Counted from the first letter of the stretch, positions 9,505 to 18,519 are shown. The stretch is 49,099 bases of DNA from Archaeoglobus sp. (GCA_017656505.1 JACDNU010000016.1:1-49099), one strand, 5' to 3'. Translations and numbers: made by a program. The notes: a model not told the origin generated them from the sequence alone.

Positions 9505-11121
9505 TTACTCTAGCAGGTAGTACCTGAACAGCATCGTTGGATCTAGGATTATTCCCTTTACGTCCTTCTTTGCGACAACGAAGAGCTTACCCTGTAGCAG
9601 CGGAATAATTGGAGCATCCTCTTTCAGCTTGTCCTGGATCTGCTCGTAGTACTTTGTCCTCTCTTCTTGGGTCGGAGCTATAGCAGCTTGTTCTAGCAAC
9701 TTATCCATATCTGGATCGCTATATGGATATCCAAGCCATCTGTTCGAGCCTGATTTGAGGAATGGAGTTGTATAATCATCTGGGTCGATGTAGTCCGGAT
9801 ACCAGCCGAAGAACGATGCCATCATAGCACTCTTTCTCGCGTAGTCGACGTAGGTTGACCACTCTGCACTCTTGAGCTCAACTTCAATAACTCCAGTTGC
9901 CTCAAGCTGCTCTTTGACTACTTGAGCAACGTCCTTCTCTGTGTCACCATAGTGGGTCGGTGTCCACCACAGCTCAACTTTTAACTTGTTGTTCTCATCG
10001 TAGCCAGCTTTTGCGAGATACTGTTTCGCAAGCTCGATGTTTCCATCTCCGTAATCCTTGAACACCGGCTTGTAGCTCCACATGCCTTTCGGCACGAGGG
10101 AGTACAAAGGCTCCATCGTTCCAAGGAAGACCCTCTGATTCAGATCGTTTCTGTCTATGGCAGCGGCAATTCCACGCCTTACATTAACATCCTTTGTTGG
10201 GAAGGCTGTTGACTCGTTTCCGTTAAGCACGAGGTATCTTATGAAGGCTCCGGGAACTTCTATAACATTCAGATTCGGATTCTTCTTCAAGGACTCTAGA
10301 TCGACAGGTGCTAGCGTTCTCCATGCAATATCGATTTCTCCCTTTTCAATGGCCAGCCTCAAAGTTGTCGCATCCTGATAGAACCTTATGATTATCCTCT
10401 CCGTTTTCGGTTTTTCTCCAAAGAAGTTCGGGTTGGCTTCGAGTATGAGCTCCTGATCTCTCACCCACTTCGTAATCTTATACGGCCCGACACCGCCTGC
10501 AGTTTGATCACTATCTATCTCGTCAGCCTTGTAAGCTGGATGTGCTGGGAAGTAGGGTGGAGTTGCTACAAGGGCCAAGAAGTAGGCTATCGGTGCCTTC
10601 AGTGTGAACTTAACCGTGTAGTCATCCAAAGCCTCTACATCTTCAACGAAATCAGTTACGAGCCAAGAAGGATCTCCTGCAATCTTCATCACTCTCTTTA
10701 TGCTTCTCACCACATCCTGAGCCTTGCATGGAGTACCATCCGCGAACTTCAGATCTTTCCTGAGGTGGAAGATGTAAACCTTCCCGTTTTCTTGAACTTC
10801 ATAACTCTCAGCCAAGTAAGGCTCTAGCTCGGTGGTGCCAGGCTTATAGCGGTAAAGCCCACCCATAACGTTGTTCATAACTTCCCAAGTAAAGAAGTCG
10901 TAGGCGTTTGATGTGTCCATGTCGGTTACTTTATCGGTAACTCCTATAACGTAGGTTTTTGTTGGCTTTGGAGTTGGAGTTGCCGCTGGCGTAGCTGTTG
11001 GTGTTGCTGCTGGCGTTGCAGTGGGCTTTGGAGTTGGAGCCGGTTGTTCTCCGGCGCAACCGCTGAATACCACTACTGCAGCAACCAGCAAAACGAGAAT
11101 CAACATTTTTTTCGTTTTCAT
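9505..11121 (-). CDS. Extracellular solute-binding lipoprotein, family 5 (oligopeptide/nickel type)
   Basis: 538 aa. A signal peptide with lipobox FSGC (Cys21) is followed by a Thr/Pro/Ala-rich linker of repeated TPAAT units (about 27-55), then an SBP_bac_5 domain typical of peptide/nickel importers (LAESYEVQENGKVYIFHLRK, VGPYKITKW, INRNDL-like INDL region). No permease or ATPase is adjacent, so it is an orphan binding protein or its partners lie elsewhere. The ATG at 11121 has a GGGGG ribosome site. Just past its stop, short TAAGGC repeats supply extra stop codons. Confidence 0.88.
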   Translation of the reverse strand: MKTKKMLILVLLVAAVVVFSGCAGEQPAPTPKPTATPAATPTATPAATPTPKPTKTYVIGVTDKVTDMDTSNAYDFFTWEVMNNVMGGLYRYKPGTTELEPYLAESYEVQENGKVYIFHLRKDLKFADGTPCKAQDVVRSIKRVMKIAGDPSWLVTDFVEDVEALDDYTVKFTLKAPIAYFLALVATPPYFPAHPAYKADEIDSDQTAGGVGPYKITKWVRDQELILEANPNFFGEKPKTERIIIRFYQDATTLRLAIEKGEIDIAWRTLAPVDLESLKKNPNLNVIEVPGAFIRYLVLNGNESTAFPTKDVNVRRGIAAAIDRNDLNQRVFLGTMEPLYSLVPKGMWSYKPVFKDYGDGNIELAKQYLAKAGYDENNKLKVELWWTPTHYGDTEKDVAQVVKEQLEATGVIEVELKSAEWSTYVDYARKSAMMASFFGWYPDYIDPDDYTTPFLKSGSNRWLGYPYSDPDMDKLLEQAAIAPTQEERTKYYEQIQDKLKEDAPIIPLLQGKLFVVAKKDVKGIILDPTMLFRYYLLE

Positions 11122-11240
11122 TTCTAATCCCCCTTCTATAATATTATGAGAACTTAATAAGTCTTCTGATTAAAAAGCTTTTCAAGGCGGAATGTATATT
11201 AAAAAGTAAAATTATAAAATCTAGATAATTCTGGAAAGGC

Positions 11241-12095
11241 TTAATCCTCAAGATATTTTGAGAGAAAAATCCCAAGCTTCTCTTTGACACTCTCGGGAAT
11301 TGCTTCTTTTGCGGTTGTAATTGCAAACTTCAATGAGTTTCTGCATTCACAGCTCTTGTCCTCCTCTATCGATGGAATGAGTTTCTTCAATAGCTCTCTT
11401 ACTTTCTCCTCATTTTTTGCAGCGTTCTCTAAGACTGTTGCAACATCAACCTCTGTATCCTTCCAAACATCATAGTCTGTGACTGTTGCGATCGTCGCAT
11501 AGCAGATCTCTGCCTCTCTGGCAAGTTTGGCTTCTGGCAAGGCTGTCATGCCGATTATGTCGAATCCTAAAGCTCTGTAAACTGCTGATTCCGCTTTAGT
11601 CGAAAATTGCGGCCCTTCTATGCATACGTACGTTCCTTTTGAATGAACCGAATAACCGAGAGATTCGGCGGTTTTTGCTATGAGATCGGAAACTCTTTGG
11701 CAGAAAGGATTTGCGAAGCCGATGTGGACAACGACATCATCAAAGAACGTGTTTACCCTCTGTCTAGTTCTGTCGAAAAGCTGGTCTGGGATGACGATGT
11801 CTAAGGGTTTGATTTCCTCTTTGAGTGATCCAACCGCAGCTATGCTCAGAATTGTGTGCACACCAAGCTTTTTCAGCGCGTATATGTTCGCTCTGTACGG
11901 AACATTCGTCGGGGAGTAAACATGCCCTTTCCCGTGCCTTGGGAGGAAAGCAACCTTTTTTCCTGAAAATTTCCCTATTACAATTTCGCTGGATGGCTCA
12001 CCGAATGGAGTGTCTATGGATACCTCCTCCACATCCTTAAACGCCTTGGGATCGTAAACTCCCGTTCCACCAATAATTCCGATTTCCGCTCTCAT
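11241..12095 (-). CDS. mtnP: S-methyl-5'-thioadenosine phosphorylase (purine nucleoside phosphorylase family)
   Basis: 284 aa. Phosphorolysis of methylthioadenosine (and possibly adenosine) gives adenine plus a ribose 1-phosphate. Family signatures are GIIGGTGVYDP, FLPRHGKGHVYSPTNVPYR, the EGPQFSTKAES nucleoside-site stretch, IGMTALPEAKLAREAEI, and DYDVWK. Thr rather than Ser sits in the GGTG phosphate loop, as in MTAPs. It is last of four same-strand genes that together form a route from MTA to a purine nucleotide: this enzyme makes adenine, the deaminase makes hypoxanthine, and the phosphoribosyltransferases could salvage it. It has a GGTGG ribosome site and lies 76 bp after the phosphoribosyltransferase. 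Confidence 0.9.
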   Translation of the reverse strand: MRAEIGIIGGTGVYDPKAFKDVEEVSIDTPFGEPSSEIVIGKFSGKKVAFLPRHGKGHVYSPTNVPYRANIYALKKLGVHTILSIAAVGSLKEEIKPLDIVIPDQLFDRTRQRVNTFFDDVVVHIGFANPFCQRVSDLIAKTAESLGYSVHSKGTYVCIEGPQFSTKAESAVYRALGFDIIGMTALPEAKLAREAEICYATIATVTDYDVWKDTEVDVATVLENAAKNEEKVRELLKKLIPSIEEDKSCECRNSLKFAITTAKEAIPESVKEKLGIFLSKYLED

Positions 12096-12171
12096 TTTCC
12101 ACCTTCGTTTTTAATTTTAAAATTCTTAATTTCAGGTTTACGGACTTATTATCTTATCACCTTAAAGCTCG

Positions 12172-12876
12172 TCACTCCGAAAGAACCCATCCACCCCTCC
12201 CATCTTCTTTGATATATTTTACCAGCCCTCTCCTCTGCATTTCCTCCATTATCTCGTAAAATCTTCCCGGCTGGGCGATTTCCAGATGGATGGGATCGAC
12301 TTGGTGGTTGTTGTAGAGTCCCCACTTTATGTCCCATTCAGTCCAGAATTCTTTTCTCTCCCTCGCCATCATTCGCGAGATGATATCGATCATGTCCTCT
12401 ATGAAGTTCCAGGGGAAAACAACCCAGGACCATTCCTCCATGTACTCTCCAAAGTAGTCGGGTATAAATTCAGATGTGTAGAGGAGTTGGAGTGTAGCCG
12501 TTTTTACTGCAGCAGCGCCCTCTTCCACCACATGCTCCTTTGCGATTCTCAGGCTCTCACCCGTATCAGCGATGTCATCAACTACCAAAACATCTTTTCC
12601 TTCAACGGAGCCAGCTGGAAGGGGATATCTTATCTTAACTTCTCCGCTTTTTGCAGCCGTACCAACGTAGTGCTCTATTTTCAGGCTGGTAAGATCATTC
12701 AAATTAAGCAGATCGCAAAGAACTCTGCCAGCAAACCATCCTCCTCTAGCAAGAGCTACGATCATCTCCGGTTTGAAGCCATCTTCTTTTACTTGAGTGG
12801 CAACTCTTCTGCATAACCTGTCCATGTATTCCCAATTCGTTATCAGACACTTGAACTTCTCGGGAAACGTGCTCAT
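12172..12876 (-). CDS. Purine-type phosphoribosyltransferase with C-terminal extension
   Basis: About 234 aa from the ATG at 12876, which has a strong GGGTGATC ribosome site. The longer frame to 12966 is rejected because it overlaps the deaminase stop. Core: MIVALARGGWFAGRVLCDLL and the PRPP loop VLVVDDIADTGES, then VVFPWNFIEDM. This resembles xanthine/hypoxanthine/guanine (Gpt-like) enzymes, which attach a free base to PRPP. A 60-residue C-terminal region beyond the usual fold (about 165-234) ends in a winged-helix-like stretch, FYEIMEEMQRRGLVKYI. It is a paralogue of the first gene in the operon. The base used cannot be read, but the operon points to hypoxanthine or guanine. Confidence 0.85.
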   Translation of the reverse strand: MSTFPEKFKCLITNWEYMDRLCRRVATQVKEDGFKPEMIVALARGGWFAGRVLCDLLNLNDLTSLKIEHYVGTAAKSGEVKIRYPLPAGSVEGKDVLVVDDIADTGESLRIAKEHVVEEGAAAVKTATLQLLYTSEFIPDYFGEYMEEWSWVVFPWNFIEDMIDIISRMMARERKEFWTEWDIKWGLYNNHQVDPIHLEIAQPGRFYEIMEEMQRRGLVKYIKEDGRGGWVLSE

Positions 12877-12946
12877 GCGATCACCCTTGAATGAAGAAAA
12901 GATAATCAAATATAAGGTTTCTGATTTTTTTCTGATTTTTAGCCTT

Positions 12947-14677
12947 CTACGCGAAAATGCTGACAACTTTTCCTTCTTTAACGTCGATCAAACCAAAATC
13001 GGTTATCTTGAGTTCGGGTATGACGGGGAGGGCCAAAAAGCTGAGGGAAATTATGGGTGATTTAAGTTTGCAGCCAAGCTCCCTGAGCAATTTATGTATT
13101 CTCTTTACCTTTTCGAGCACCTCTTCTGCGCTTTTCTCCGTCATAAGGCCGGCTATTTCAAGCTGAAGTTCCTCATTGCCTTTTGGGCTGACAACGACTA
13201 TTCCTCCTTGCAGTTCGATTACTCTGTTCACAGCCCTGCAAATCGACTCATCGTCAGCTCCGACAGCTATCAAATTGTGAGAGTCATGGGAGATGGAAGA
13301 TGCTACCGCTCCAGCTTTAAGTCCGAAACCTTTTACGAAGCCTTTTCCGATTCTCCCGCTGCCCTTATGCCTCTCCAAAACAATGATCTTGAGTATGTCT
13401 CTTTCCGGTTTAATTCCGTCGATTTCTTCAATTATCTCCTCGGTTACAATCTCTCCTTCAACAATTCCTATTACTCTTGCTCTTTTCCTCTTTCTTTCAC
13501 CCTCTAAATCGATTTTGATGTCTTCTGGTTTTATCTTGTTAGCTTTTACACTCCTCTTTGCTTTTTCTGGATAAACAAACCTTTTTCCTTTGAAAATTCC
13601 TTCGAAAACCTTCTGAACTTCCTCTCCGCCAAAGAAAATTTTCTTAACTCTAAATCTCTCGAGATTTTCCAGAAGAACTATGTCCGCATACCTTGAAGGG
13701 GCTATAGCCCCGAGGCTCAGGTTGTAGTGAGAAGCAGGATTTATCGTACACATCTGAAGGGCTTTTATCGGATCAACTCCCTCCTCAACTGCTCTCCGGA
13801 AAACATGGTCGAGATAGCCTTCTTCAATTAAATCGTTGAGGTTTCTGTCGCCATCGGTGACCAGCATGAGATTTCTGTTTCCTGTTTTTGCCAGCTCGAC
13901 CAAATCCTTAAGATTTCGTGCAGCACTTCCTTCTCTGATCATTATCTTCATTCCAAGCCTGAGCTTTTCGAGAGCCTCGTTGTAAGATATGGATTCGTGA
14001 TCCGTTTCAATTCCAGCAGCAACGTATGCGTTAAGCTCTTTACCAGAAAGCAAGGGTGCATGCCCATCCTTTTTCTCCGCAGCCAGAATCTTTTTGAGCA
14101 CATCCTCTTTTCCGGCTATCACATCCGGGAAGCTCATGACTTCTGCAAGCCCGAGCACCTCGTCCAAAGTCAGAAGCTCTTTGATTTCCTTCTCGGAAAT
14201 TCTGGCCCCACTCGTTTCCAAGCTTGATGATGGCACGCATGAAGGGACCATGCAGTAAAATCTGATGGGAATCGTTTTGGCTTCCTCAATAAGGTACTTT
14301 ATCCCCTCAACTCCCAAAACGTTTGCAATCTCGTGGGGATCTGCTATGATTGCAGTCGTCCCCTTCGGTACGATAATCTTTGCAAATTCTGAGAGAGTGA
14401 GCATCGACATTTCCACGTGCGTGTGGGCATCTATTAAGCCCGGAACGGCGTAAAGATTTCTGGCATCAACCTCTTTTATCCCCTCATAGCTTCCCACTCC
14501 GGCTATTTTTCCATCTGCTATTGCTATGTCGGCCTTGTAAATCTCCTCGGTAAATACGTTAACAATCTCCGCTTTCTTGATAACCAAGTCCGCCTTCCTT
14601 CTACCTGCAGCAACATCAATCAGTCTCCTGATCTCCTCAATCCCTCTCTTCCTAATCTCTTCCGCTTGAGAGGACAT
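12947..14677 (-). CDS. ade: Adenine deaminase
   Basis: About 576 aa. It deaminates adenine to hypoxanthine. Amidohydrolase features are AVPGLIDAHTHVEMSM (HxH metal pair), the ADPHEIANVLG stretch characteristic of Ade, and DGDRNLNDL. A C-terminal Ade domain includes SHDSHNLIAVGADD. The frame could start at TTG 14683; the ATG at 14677 is preferred. It overlaps the end of the upstream phosphoribosyltransferase gene by about 26 bp, indicating translational coupling. Within the operon it links MTA phosphorylase (making adenine) to phosphoribosyltransferases (using hypoxanthine). Confidence 0.92.
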   Translation of the reverse strand: MSSQAEEIRKRGIEEIRRLIDVAAGRRKADLVIKKAEIVNVFTEEIYKADIAIADGKIAGVGSYEGIKEVDARNLYAVPGLIDAHTHVEMSMLTLSEFAKIIVPKGTTAIIADPHEIANVLGVEGIKYLIEEAKTIPIRFYCMVPSCVPSSSLETSGARISEKEIKELLTLDEVLGLAEVMSFPDVIAGKEDVLKKILAAEKKDGHAPLLSGKELNAYVAAGIETDHESISYNEALEKLRLGMKIMIREGSAARNLKDLVELAKTGNRNLMLVTDGDRNLNDLIEEGYLDHVFRRAVEEGVDPIKALQMCTINPASHYNLSLGAIAPSRYADIVLLENLERFRVKKIFFGGEEVQKVFEGIFKGKRFVYPEKAKRSVKANKIKPEDIKIDLEGERKRKRARVIGIVEGEIVTEEIIEEIDGIKPERDILKIIVLERHKGSGRIGKGFVKGFGLKAGAVASSISHDSHNLIAVGADDESICRAVNRVIELQGGIVVVSPKGNEELQLEIAGLMTEKSAEEVLEKVKRIHKLLRELGCKLKSPIISLSFLALPVIPELKITDFGLIDVKEGKVVSIFA

Positions 14678-15245
14678 ATTCAATAACTCTCAAATCAACA
14701 TCAAAATCGTACTTTTCTTTCAGCTCTCTCTGAATCTCTGTCGCATCCTTGTCTCCCATTTCATGCTTCTCTATGAAATCTCTGGTATCTTCGTAATAGC
14801 TCCACGGATATACTATCCACTTCCATGCTTCCATTTTTCTTACAAAATAGTCAGGCAAGAATTTTGAAGTCGATTTGTGATCAAGAACAGCTATTCTCAC
14901 CTCTTTTGCCCCGAGCGAACTTAAATGATCTTTAACGATGAGGCACGTCTCTCCCGTGTCGGTAACATCGTCCACAAGGAGAACGGATTTGTTGCTGAGA
15001 TCCACGTTCAAAGCTTGAACAAGCTTCGCCTCTCCGGGAGTCGCAACTCTCCCCCAGTGCTCAGCCTTCACGCTGTAAAGCTCTCTGACATCGAGAACGT
15101 CGCAGAGGATTCTCGCTGGCACCCATCCACCCCTTGCAATGGCAACTATCACATCGGGTTTAAAGCCGGAAGAATCGATTTTCCTGCCCAGCTCTTCACA
15201 CATTTCGTAGATCTCTTTCCAGCTATACACAACACACTTCAGCAT
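14652..15245 (-). CDS. Purine-type phosphoribosyltransferase, first gene of the salvage operon
   Basis: 197 aa. The type I phosphoribosyltransferase core is clear: VIVAIARGGWVPARILCDVL and the PRPP loop VLLVDDVTDTGET, followed by WIVYPWSYYEDT. It is a shorter paralogue of the third operon gene, lacking the C-terminal extension. Two such enzymes in one operon suggest different base specificities, for example hypoxanthine/guanine versus adenine/xanthine (inference). A TATA box (TTATAAAC, minus strand, 15268-15276) lies about 25 bp before the ATG, so the mRNA is probably leaderless. Confidence 0.85.
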   Translation of the reverse strand: MLKCVVYSWKEIYEMCEELGRKIDSSGFKPDVIVAIARGGWVPARILCDVLDVRELYSVKAEHWGRVATPGEAKLVQALNVDLSNKSVLLVDDVTDTGETCLIVKDHLSSLGAKEVRIAVLDHKSTSKFLPDYFVRKMEAWKWIVYPWSYYEDTRDFIEKHEMGDKDATEIQRELKEKYDFDVDLRVIEYVLSSGRD

Positions 15246-15261
15246 TCGGTATATATTTTAT

Positions 15262-15285
15262 CGGAATAAGTTTATAACAATTCCG
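15262..15285 (-). promoter_or_regulatory. TATA box inside a palindrome: promoter/operator of the purine salvage operon
   Basis: CGGAAT (15262-15267) and ATTCCG (15280-15285) form perfect inverted arms around a 12-bp core that contains the TATA box GTTATAAAC for the minus-strand operon. A dimeric regulator bound here would block TBP/TFB. The regulator is not identified. Confidence 0.55.
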
Positions 15286-15315
15286 TTAATTAGTCTTGAG
15301 TGTATTTGATGTATG

Positions 15316-15340
15316 ACTAATATATCACTAATGTATTAGT
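15316..15340. promoter_or_regulatory. Inverted repeat between divergent promoters
   Basis: ACTAATA (15316-15322) and TATTAGT (15334-15340) are perfect 7-bp arms with an 11-bp spacer. They lie between the purine-operon TATA box (15268-15276) and the CBS-gene TATA box (15399-15406). Placement suits an operator serving either or both genes. Confidence 0.4.
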
Positions 15341-15398
15341 TTCTGATATGTTTTCTGAGATATCATGATTAAATCCATGATCAGATCCTCTCCTTTAA

Positions 15399-15428
15399 GC
15401 TTTTATACATGGAAGGGGATTGAGCTTT
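15399..15428 (+). promoter_or_regulatory. TATA box for the CBS-ParB gene (leaderless)
   Basis: TTTATAC around 15399-15406 places the transcription start near 15428, just before the GTG at 15429. This supports GTG over the upstream TTG as the start. Confidence 0.45.
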
Positions 15429-16211
15429 GTGTCGAAGGTCAGAGTGAACAACTACATGACCAGGAGCGTCATCACTCTCAGCCCTGAAAACACGGTAGAA
15501 GATGCTATAGATCTCATTCAGAAAACTGGCCATGATGGTTTTCCCGTTGTAGATTCGGATATGAAAGTTCTTGGTTACATTTCATCCATAGATCTGCTTA
15601 AAAAAGATCCTAAAACTAAGATAAAGGACATAATGGCGAGACAGCTTTATGTTGCTAGGGAATTTATGGATTTACGGGATGCAGCACGAGTTATGTTCAG
15701 AACTGGCCATTCAAAGCTTCCCGTTGTTGATGAGACGGGAAGGTTAGTCGGAATAATCTCAAACTCCGATGTCATTAGAAGTCAGATTGAAAGGGTAGAT
15801 CCAGTCAAGGTTGAGAAGTTCAAGCGAACCATTGAGAAGGTTCACGGAGTTAAGGTTGAGTTGAGAAGGGGCGAGGTGGAGGTTGACAGGCTCATTCCAA
15901 CCCAAACGAAAGTTTTCGCCGATGAGCTTAAAGGGAGGGTTTATGAGATAAGGAGGGGATTGGCGGAGCCCATTCTCGTTATAAAGAAGGGGAAGAGGTA
16001 CTACCTCATCGATGGGCATCATCGCGTTGTTGCAGCGAAAAGAATGGGAATTAGATATCTGGATGCTTACATTATTGATGTGCCCACGAAGATCGAACTC
16101 GGGATTGAAAGGCTGATAAAGAGCAAAGGGATAAAATCTCTGAAAGACGTAGAAATCATAGAAGATGTCTCCCATCCTCTTGTGGAGATCACATTTAAGA
16201 ACACAAAGTAA
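15429..16211 (+). CDS. CBS-domain protein with C-terminal ParB/sulfiredoxin-fold domain
   Basis: About 260 aa. Two CBS repeats (about 8-60 and 68-122) form a nucleotide-sensing Bateman module. A ParB/Srx-like domain follows (about 150-225) with ILVIKKGKRYYLIDGHHRVVAAKRMG. The DGHHR motif is shared by ParB CTPases and by the archaeal ADP-dependent serine kinase SerK, a ParB-fold enzyme, so ligand-regulated kinase or nuclease activity is possible; DNA segregation is not implied. The GTG at 15429 is chosen because of TATA spacing; TTG at 15420 also opens the frame. It is followed closely by SRP19 and the tRNA methyltransferase genes on the same strand. Confidence 0.75.
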   Translation: MSKVRVNNYMTRSVITLSPENTVEDAIDLIQKTGHDGFPVVDSDMKVLGYISSIDLLKKDPKTKIKDIMARQLYVAREFMDLRDAARVMFRTGHSKLPVVDETGRLVGIISNSDVIRSQIERVDPVKVEKFKRTIEKVHGVKVELRRGEVEVDRLIPTQTKVFADELKGRVYEIRRGLAEPILVIKKGKRYYLIDGHHRVVAAKRMGIRYLDAYIIDVPTKIELGIERLIKSKGIKSLKDVEIIEDVSHPLVEITFKNTK

Positions 16212-16278
16212 GGAAAAGTGAGGATGGGTGATAGGAAAGTGATAGGAAAATGAAGGAAAATGATAGGTAAGTGATAGG

Positions 16279-16632
16279 ATGAAAGAATGCGTTATTTGGA
16301 CGGCAAATCTCGATAAGAGAAAATCACGGAAAGAAGGAAGAAAAATTCCGAAAAGGTTCTCGGTTCCCGGTGTTAGGCTCTCAGAGCTCGAAGCGGCATG
16401 CAAGGCTTTGGGCATCGATTGCACTGCTGAACAAAAGAAGTATCCAAGGAGCTGGTGGGAGGAGGGAGGCAGAGTTTTGGTTGGGAAAACGTCATCGAAA
16501 ACCCAGCTGATGATAAAGCTAGCCCAGAAGATTTCCGAACTCAGGGAGATCGAAGAGCAAAAGAGGGCTAAAAAGGAAAAAGGAAAGAAAAAGGCGAAGG
16601 AGAAAAAGAAGAAAAAGGGGAAAAAGAAGTAG
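16279..16632 (+). CDS. srp19: Signal recognition particle 19-kDa protein
   Basis: 117 aa. SRP19 binds 7S RNA helices 6/8 and primes SRP54 loading for co-translational membrane targeting. Typical features are CVIWTANLDKRKSRKEGRKIP at the start, a PRSWWEEGGRVLV centre, and SSKTQLMIKLAQKI. The last 35 residues are an almost pure Lys/Glu/Lys tail, longer than in most archaeal SRP19. The region just upstream (16213-16278) is a run of degenerate GTGATAGGAAA repeats, one of which supplies the ribosome site. Confidence 0.9.
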   Translation: MKECVIWTANLDKRKSRKEGRKIPKRFSVPGVRLSELEAACKALGIDCTAEQKKYPRSWWEEGGRVLVGKTSSKTQLMIKLAQKISELREIEEQKRAKKEKGKKKAKEKKKKKGKKK

Positions 16633-16691
16633 GAATTAGATAGAGAAGTAGATTAAGCTGATTAAGCCGATTAAAATTACGTAATGAGATA

Positions 16692-17681
16692 ATGAGATAT
16701 GGTTTTTTCTTATCGGGTGAATTTCCCGAACTTGCCCGGCTTGAGATTCTCAACCTTCTGCCATCCTATTCTGAATTTAAGGTAATTCTCGAAGAGCCGA
16801 GAATTCTGATCGTTGAGTCCGAAGTTTTGCCAGAAGAATTCTTTTCGAGGCTTGCTTTAACAAGAGAGGCTTTTATACATTTAGAAAGTTTAGATCTGGA
16901 TGGGATATGGGCTGTGTTTTCTCAAATCACGGATAAATTCACAGGCAAAAGGGTATGTGTGAGGGTTAAGAAACTCGATAAGCGTTATAAAATCAAATCT
17001 CCGGAGCTTGAAAGAGAGCTTGGAGCTATTCTGTGGAGAGAAGGCGCAAAAATAGATTTGAAAAATCCTCAGAAGATGGTTAAGGTTTATATCTCAGAGA
17101 AATGTCATGTCGGCGTGCTTAGGCATGTAACGGATACGAGGCAATTCCTCGAAAGAAGACCGGATTTAAAACCATTCTTTAAACCAGGAGCATTAAAACC
17201 GAGGTTTGGTAGAGCTTTAGTTAACTTAAGTGGGATAAGGGATGGAATTTTGCTCGATCCCATGTGCGGGACTGGAACGATACTGATTGAAGCGGGGCTA
17301 ATAGGCTTAGATTTTTGTGGAATCGAAGCTTTCCGCAAAGTTGCATACGGATGTGTTTTGAATCTTGAGTTCTATGGCCTCCCGCTAAACGTTTTGATAG
17401 GAGATGTGAGGAGAATTCCCTTTAAAGATGAAACCGTTGACGGAATCGTTACAGACTACCCATACCTCCGCTCCTCAAAGAGTTTGGGCGAGCTTGAAAG
17501 TCTTTACGAGAAATCTTTGGTTGAAATCTATCGAGTCCTCAAATCCGGAAAAAAGGCGGTTTTAATTTCTAACAGAGATCTTGATGATTCTCTGAAAGAA
17601 TTCAACTTTAAAATAGAGACAAAACTCCAGCAGGAGGTTCACAGGAGTTTATCGAGGAAGATTTACGTGCTTAAAAAATAA
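16692..17681 (+). CDS. tRNA (guanine-N2)-methyltransferase, Trm-G10/Trm11 family (THUMP + Rossmann MTase)
   Basis: 329 aa. It should methylate G10 of tRNA using S-adenosylmethionine. An N-terminal THUMP-type RNA-binding region (about 50-140) contains CVRVKKLDKRYKIKSPELERELG. The MTase domain (about 160-329) has motif I ILLDPMCGTGTILIEAGL, an acidic motif FCGIEA, and GDVRRIPF. The catalytic loop reads TDYPYLRSS, where the family usually has DPPYG, so the first Pro is Tyr here. Short tandem repeats (GATTAAGC-like and ATGAGATA) lie directly before the start. Confidence 0.85.
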   Translation: MRYGFFLSGEFPELARLEILNLLPSYSEFKVILEEPRILIVESEVLPEEFFSRLALTREAFIHLESLDLDGIWAVFSQITDKFTGKRVCVRVKKLDKRYKIKSPELERELGAILWREGAKIDLKNPQKMVKVYISEKCHVGVLRHVTDTRQFLERRPDLKPFFKPGALKPRFGRALVNLSGIRDGILLDPMCGTGTILIEAGLIGLDFCGIEAFRKVAYGCVLNLEFYGLPLNVLIGDVRRIPFKDETVDGIVTDYPYLRSSKSLGELESLYEKSLVEIYRVLKSGKKAVLISNRDLDDSLKEFNFKIETKLQQEVHRSLSRKIYVLKK

Positions 17682-17712
17682 GGATAGTGAAGTTTTTGCT
17701 TGAAGTTTTGCC

Positions 17713-18519
17713 TCACTCTTTTTTCTCCTCTTTTGCGGCAAGCTTGAAGTATTCCAGAATCTCGATTGGGATTGGGAAGACGATCTTCGTCGCCTGATCA
17801 GATGCGGCCTCGTTAATTGTTTGGAGAATCCTGAGCATCATAGCCCCCTTGCTTTCCATCATAATGGTCGATGCATCTTTAAGCTTCATCGCTGCCTGCA
17901 ACTCTCCGTCAGCCCTTATCACTTTCGCCCTCCTCTCTCTTTCCGCCTCCGCCTGCATTGCCATTGCCCTCTGCATCTCCTTCGGAAGCTCTACATCCTT
18001 GATTTCTACAGCCGAAACTTTAATCCCCCAGGGATTCGTTGCCTCATCGATTATCTGCTGTAGCTCCACATTAAGCTTCTCCCTCTCCGAAAGAACTTCG
18101 TCCAGCTCGGCTTGCCCTATAACGCTTCTTAGCGTTGTCTGAGCGATTTGGGCTGTGGCATATCTGAAATCATAGACTTCCGTCACCGCCTTTTCCGGTT
18201 CAACAACGCGATAGTAAACGACCGCATTCACTCTGACTGTAACGTTGTCTCTCGTTACAACCTCCTGAGCTGGGACATCGTAGGTTACGGTTCGTAGATC
18301 GACGATGTTCATGTTTTCGAGAATAGGGATAACAAAGAAGAGTCCCGGACCTCTCGCCCCTACGAGTCTTCCAAGCCTGAAAATTACACCCCTTTCGTAT
18401 TCCTTAACGACCCTGATTCCTGAGAAAATGAATAGTGCAACCACTATTACGATTCCTACCAACACCAGATCTACCATGGGGAAGAGGTAAACTCCATTCG
18501 ATATAAGCATTCCTCTCAA
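17713..18519 (-). CDS. SPFH-domain membrane protein, slipin/stomatin family
   Basis: About 268 aa, or about 254 aa if the Met at 18477 (MVDLVLVGI) is used. One N-terminal membrane segment (about 16-36) is followed by a full SPFH/band-7 domain: [45 protein letters not shown], and the helical tail with [17 protein letters not shown]. Slipins oligomerise in the membrane and often pair with NfeD-type proteases, none of which is adjacent. It is divergent from the surface-protein gene at 18574. Confidence 0.9.
   Translation of the reverse strand: MRGMLISNGVYLFPMVDLVLVGIVIVVALFIFSGIRVVKEYERGVIFRLGRLVGARGPGLFFVIPILENMNIVDLRTVTYDVPAQEVVTRDNVTVRVNAVVYYRVVEPEKAVTEVYDFRYATAQIAQTTLRSVIGQAELDEVLSEREKLNVELQQIIDEATNPWGIKVSAVEIKDVELPKEMQRAMAMQAEAERERRAKVIRADGELQAAMKLKDASTIMMESKGAMMLRILQTINEAASDQATKIVFPIPIEILEYFKLAAKEEKKE

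Noticed and set aside
12149-15269. Many long antisense frames over the purine operon
   Set aside because: They mirror well-identified enzymes on the other strand and lack ribosome sites.
15429-16211. Chromosome-partition ParB
   Set aside because: No ParA neighbour, no HTH after the ParB-fold domain, and CBS repeats at the N-terminus.
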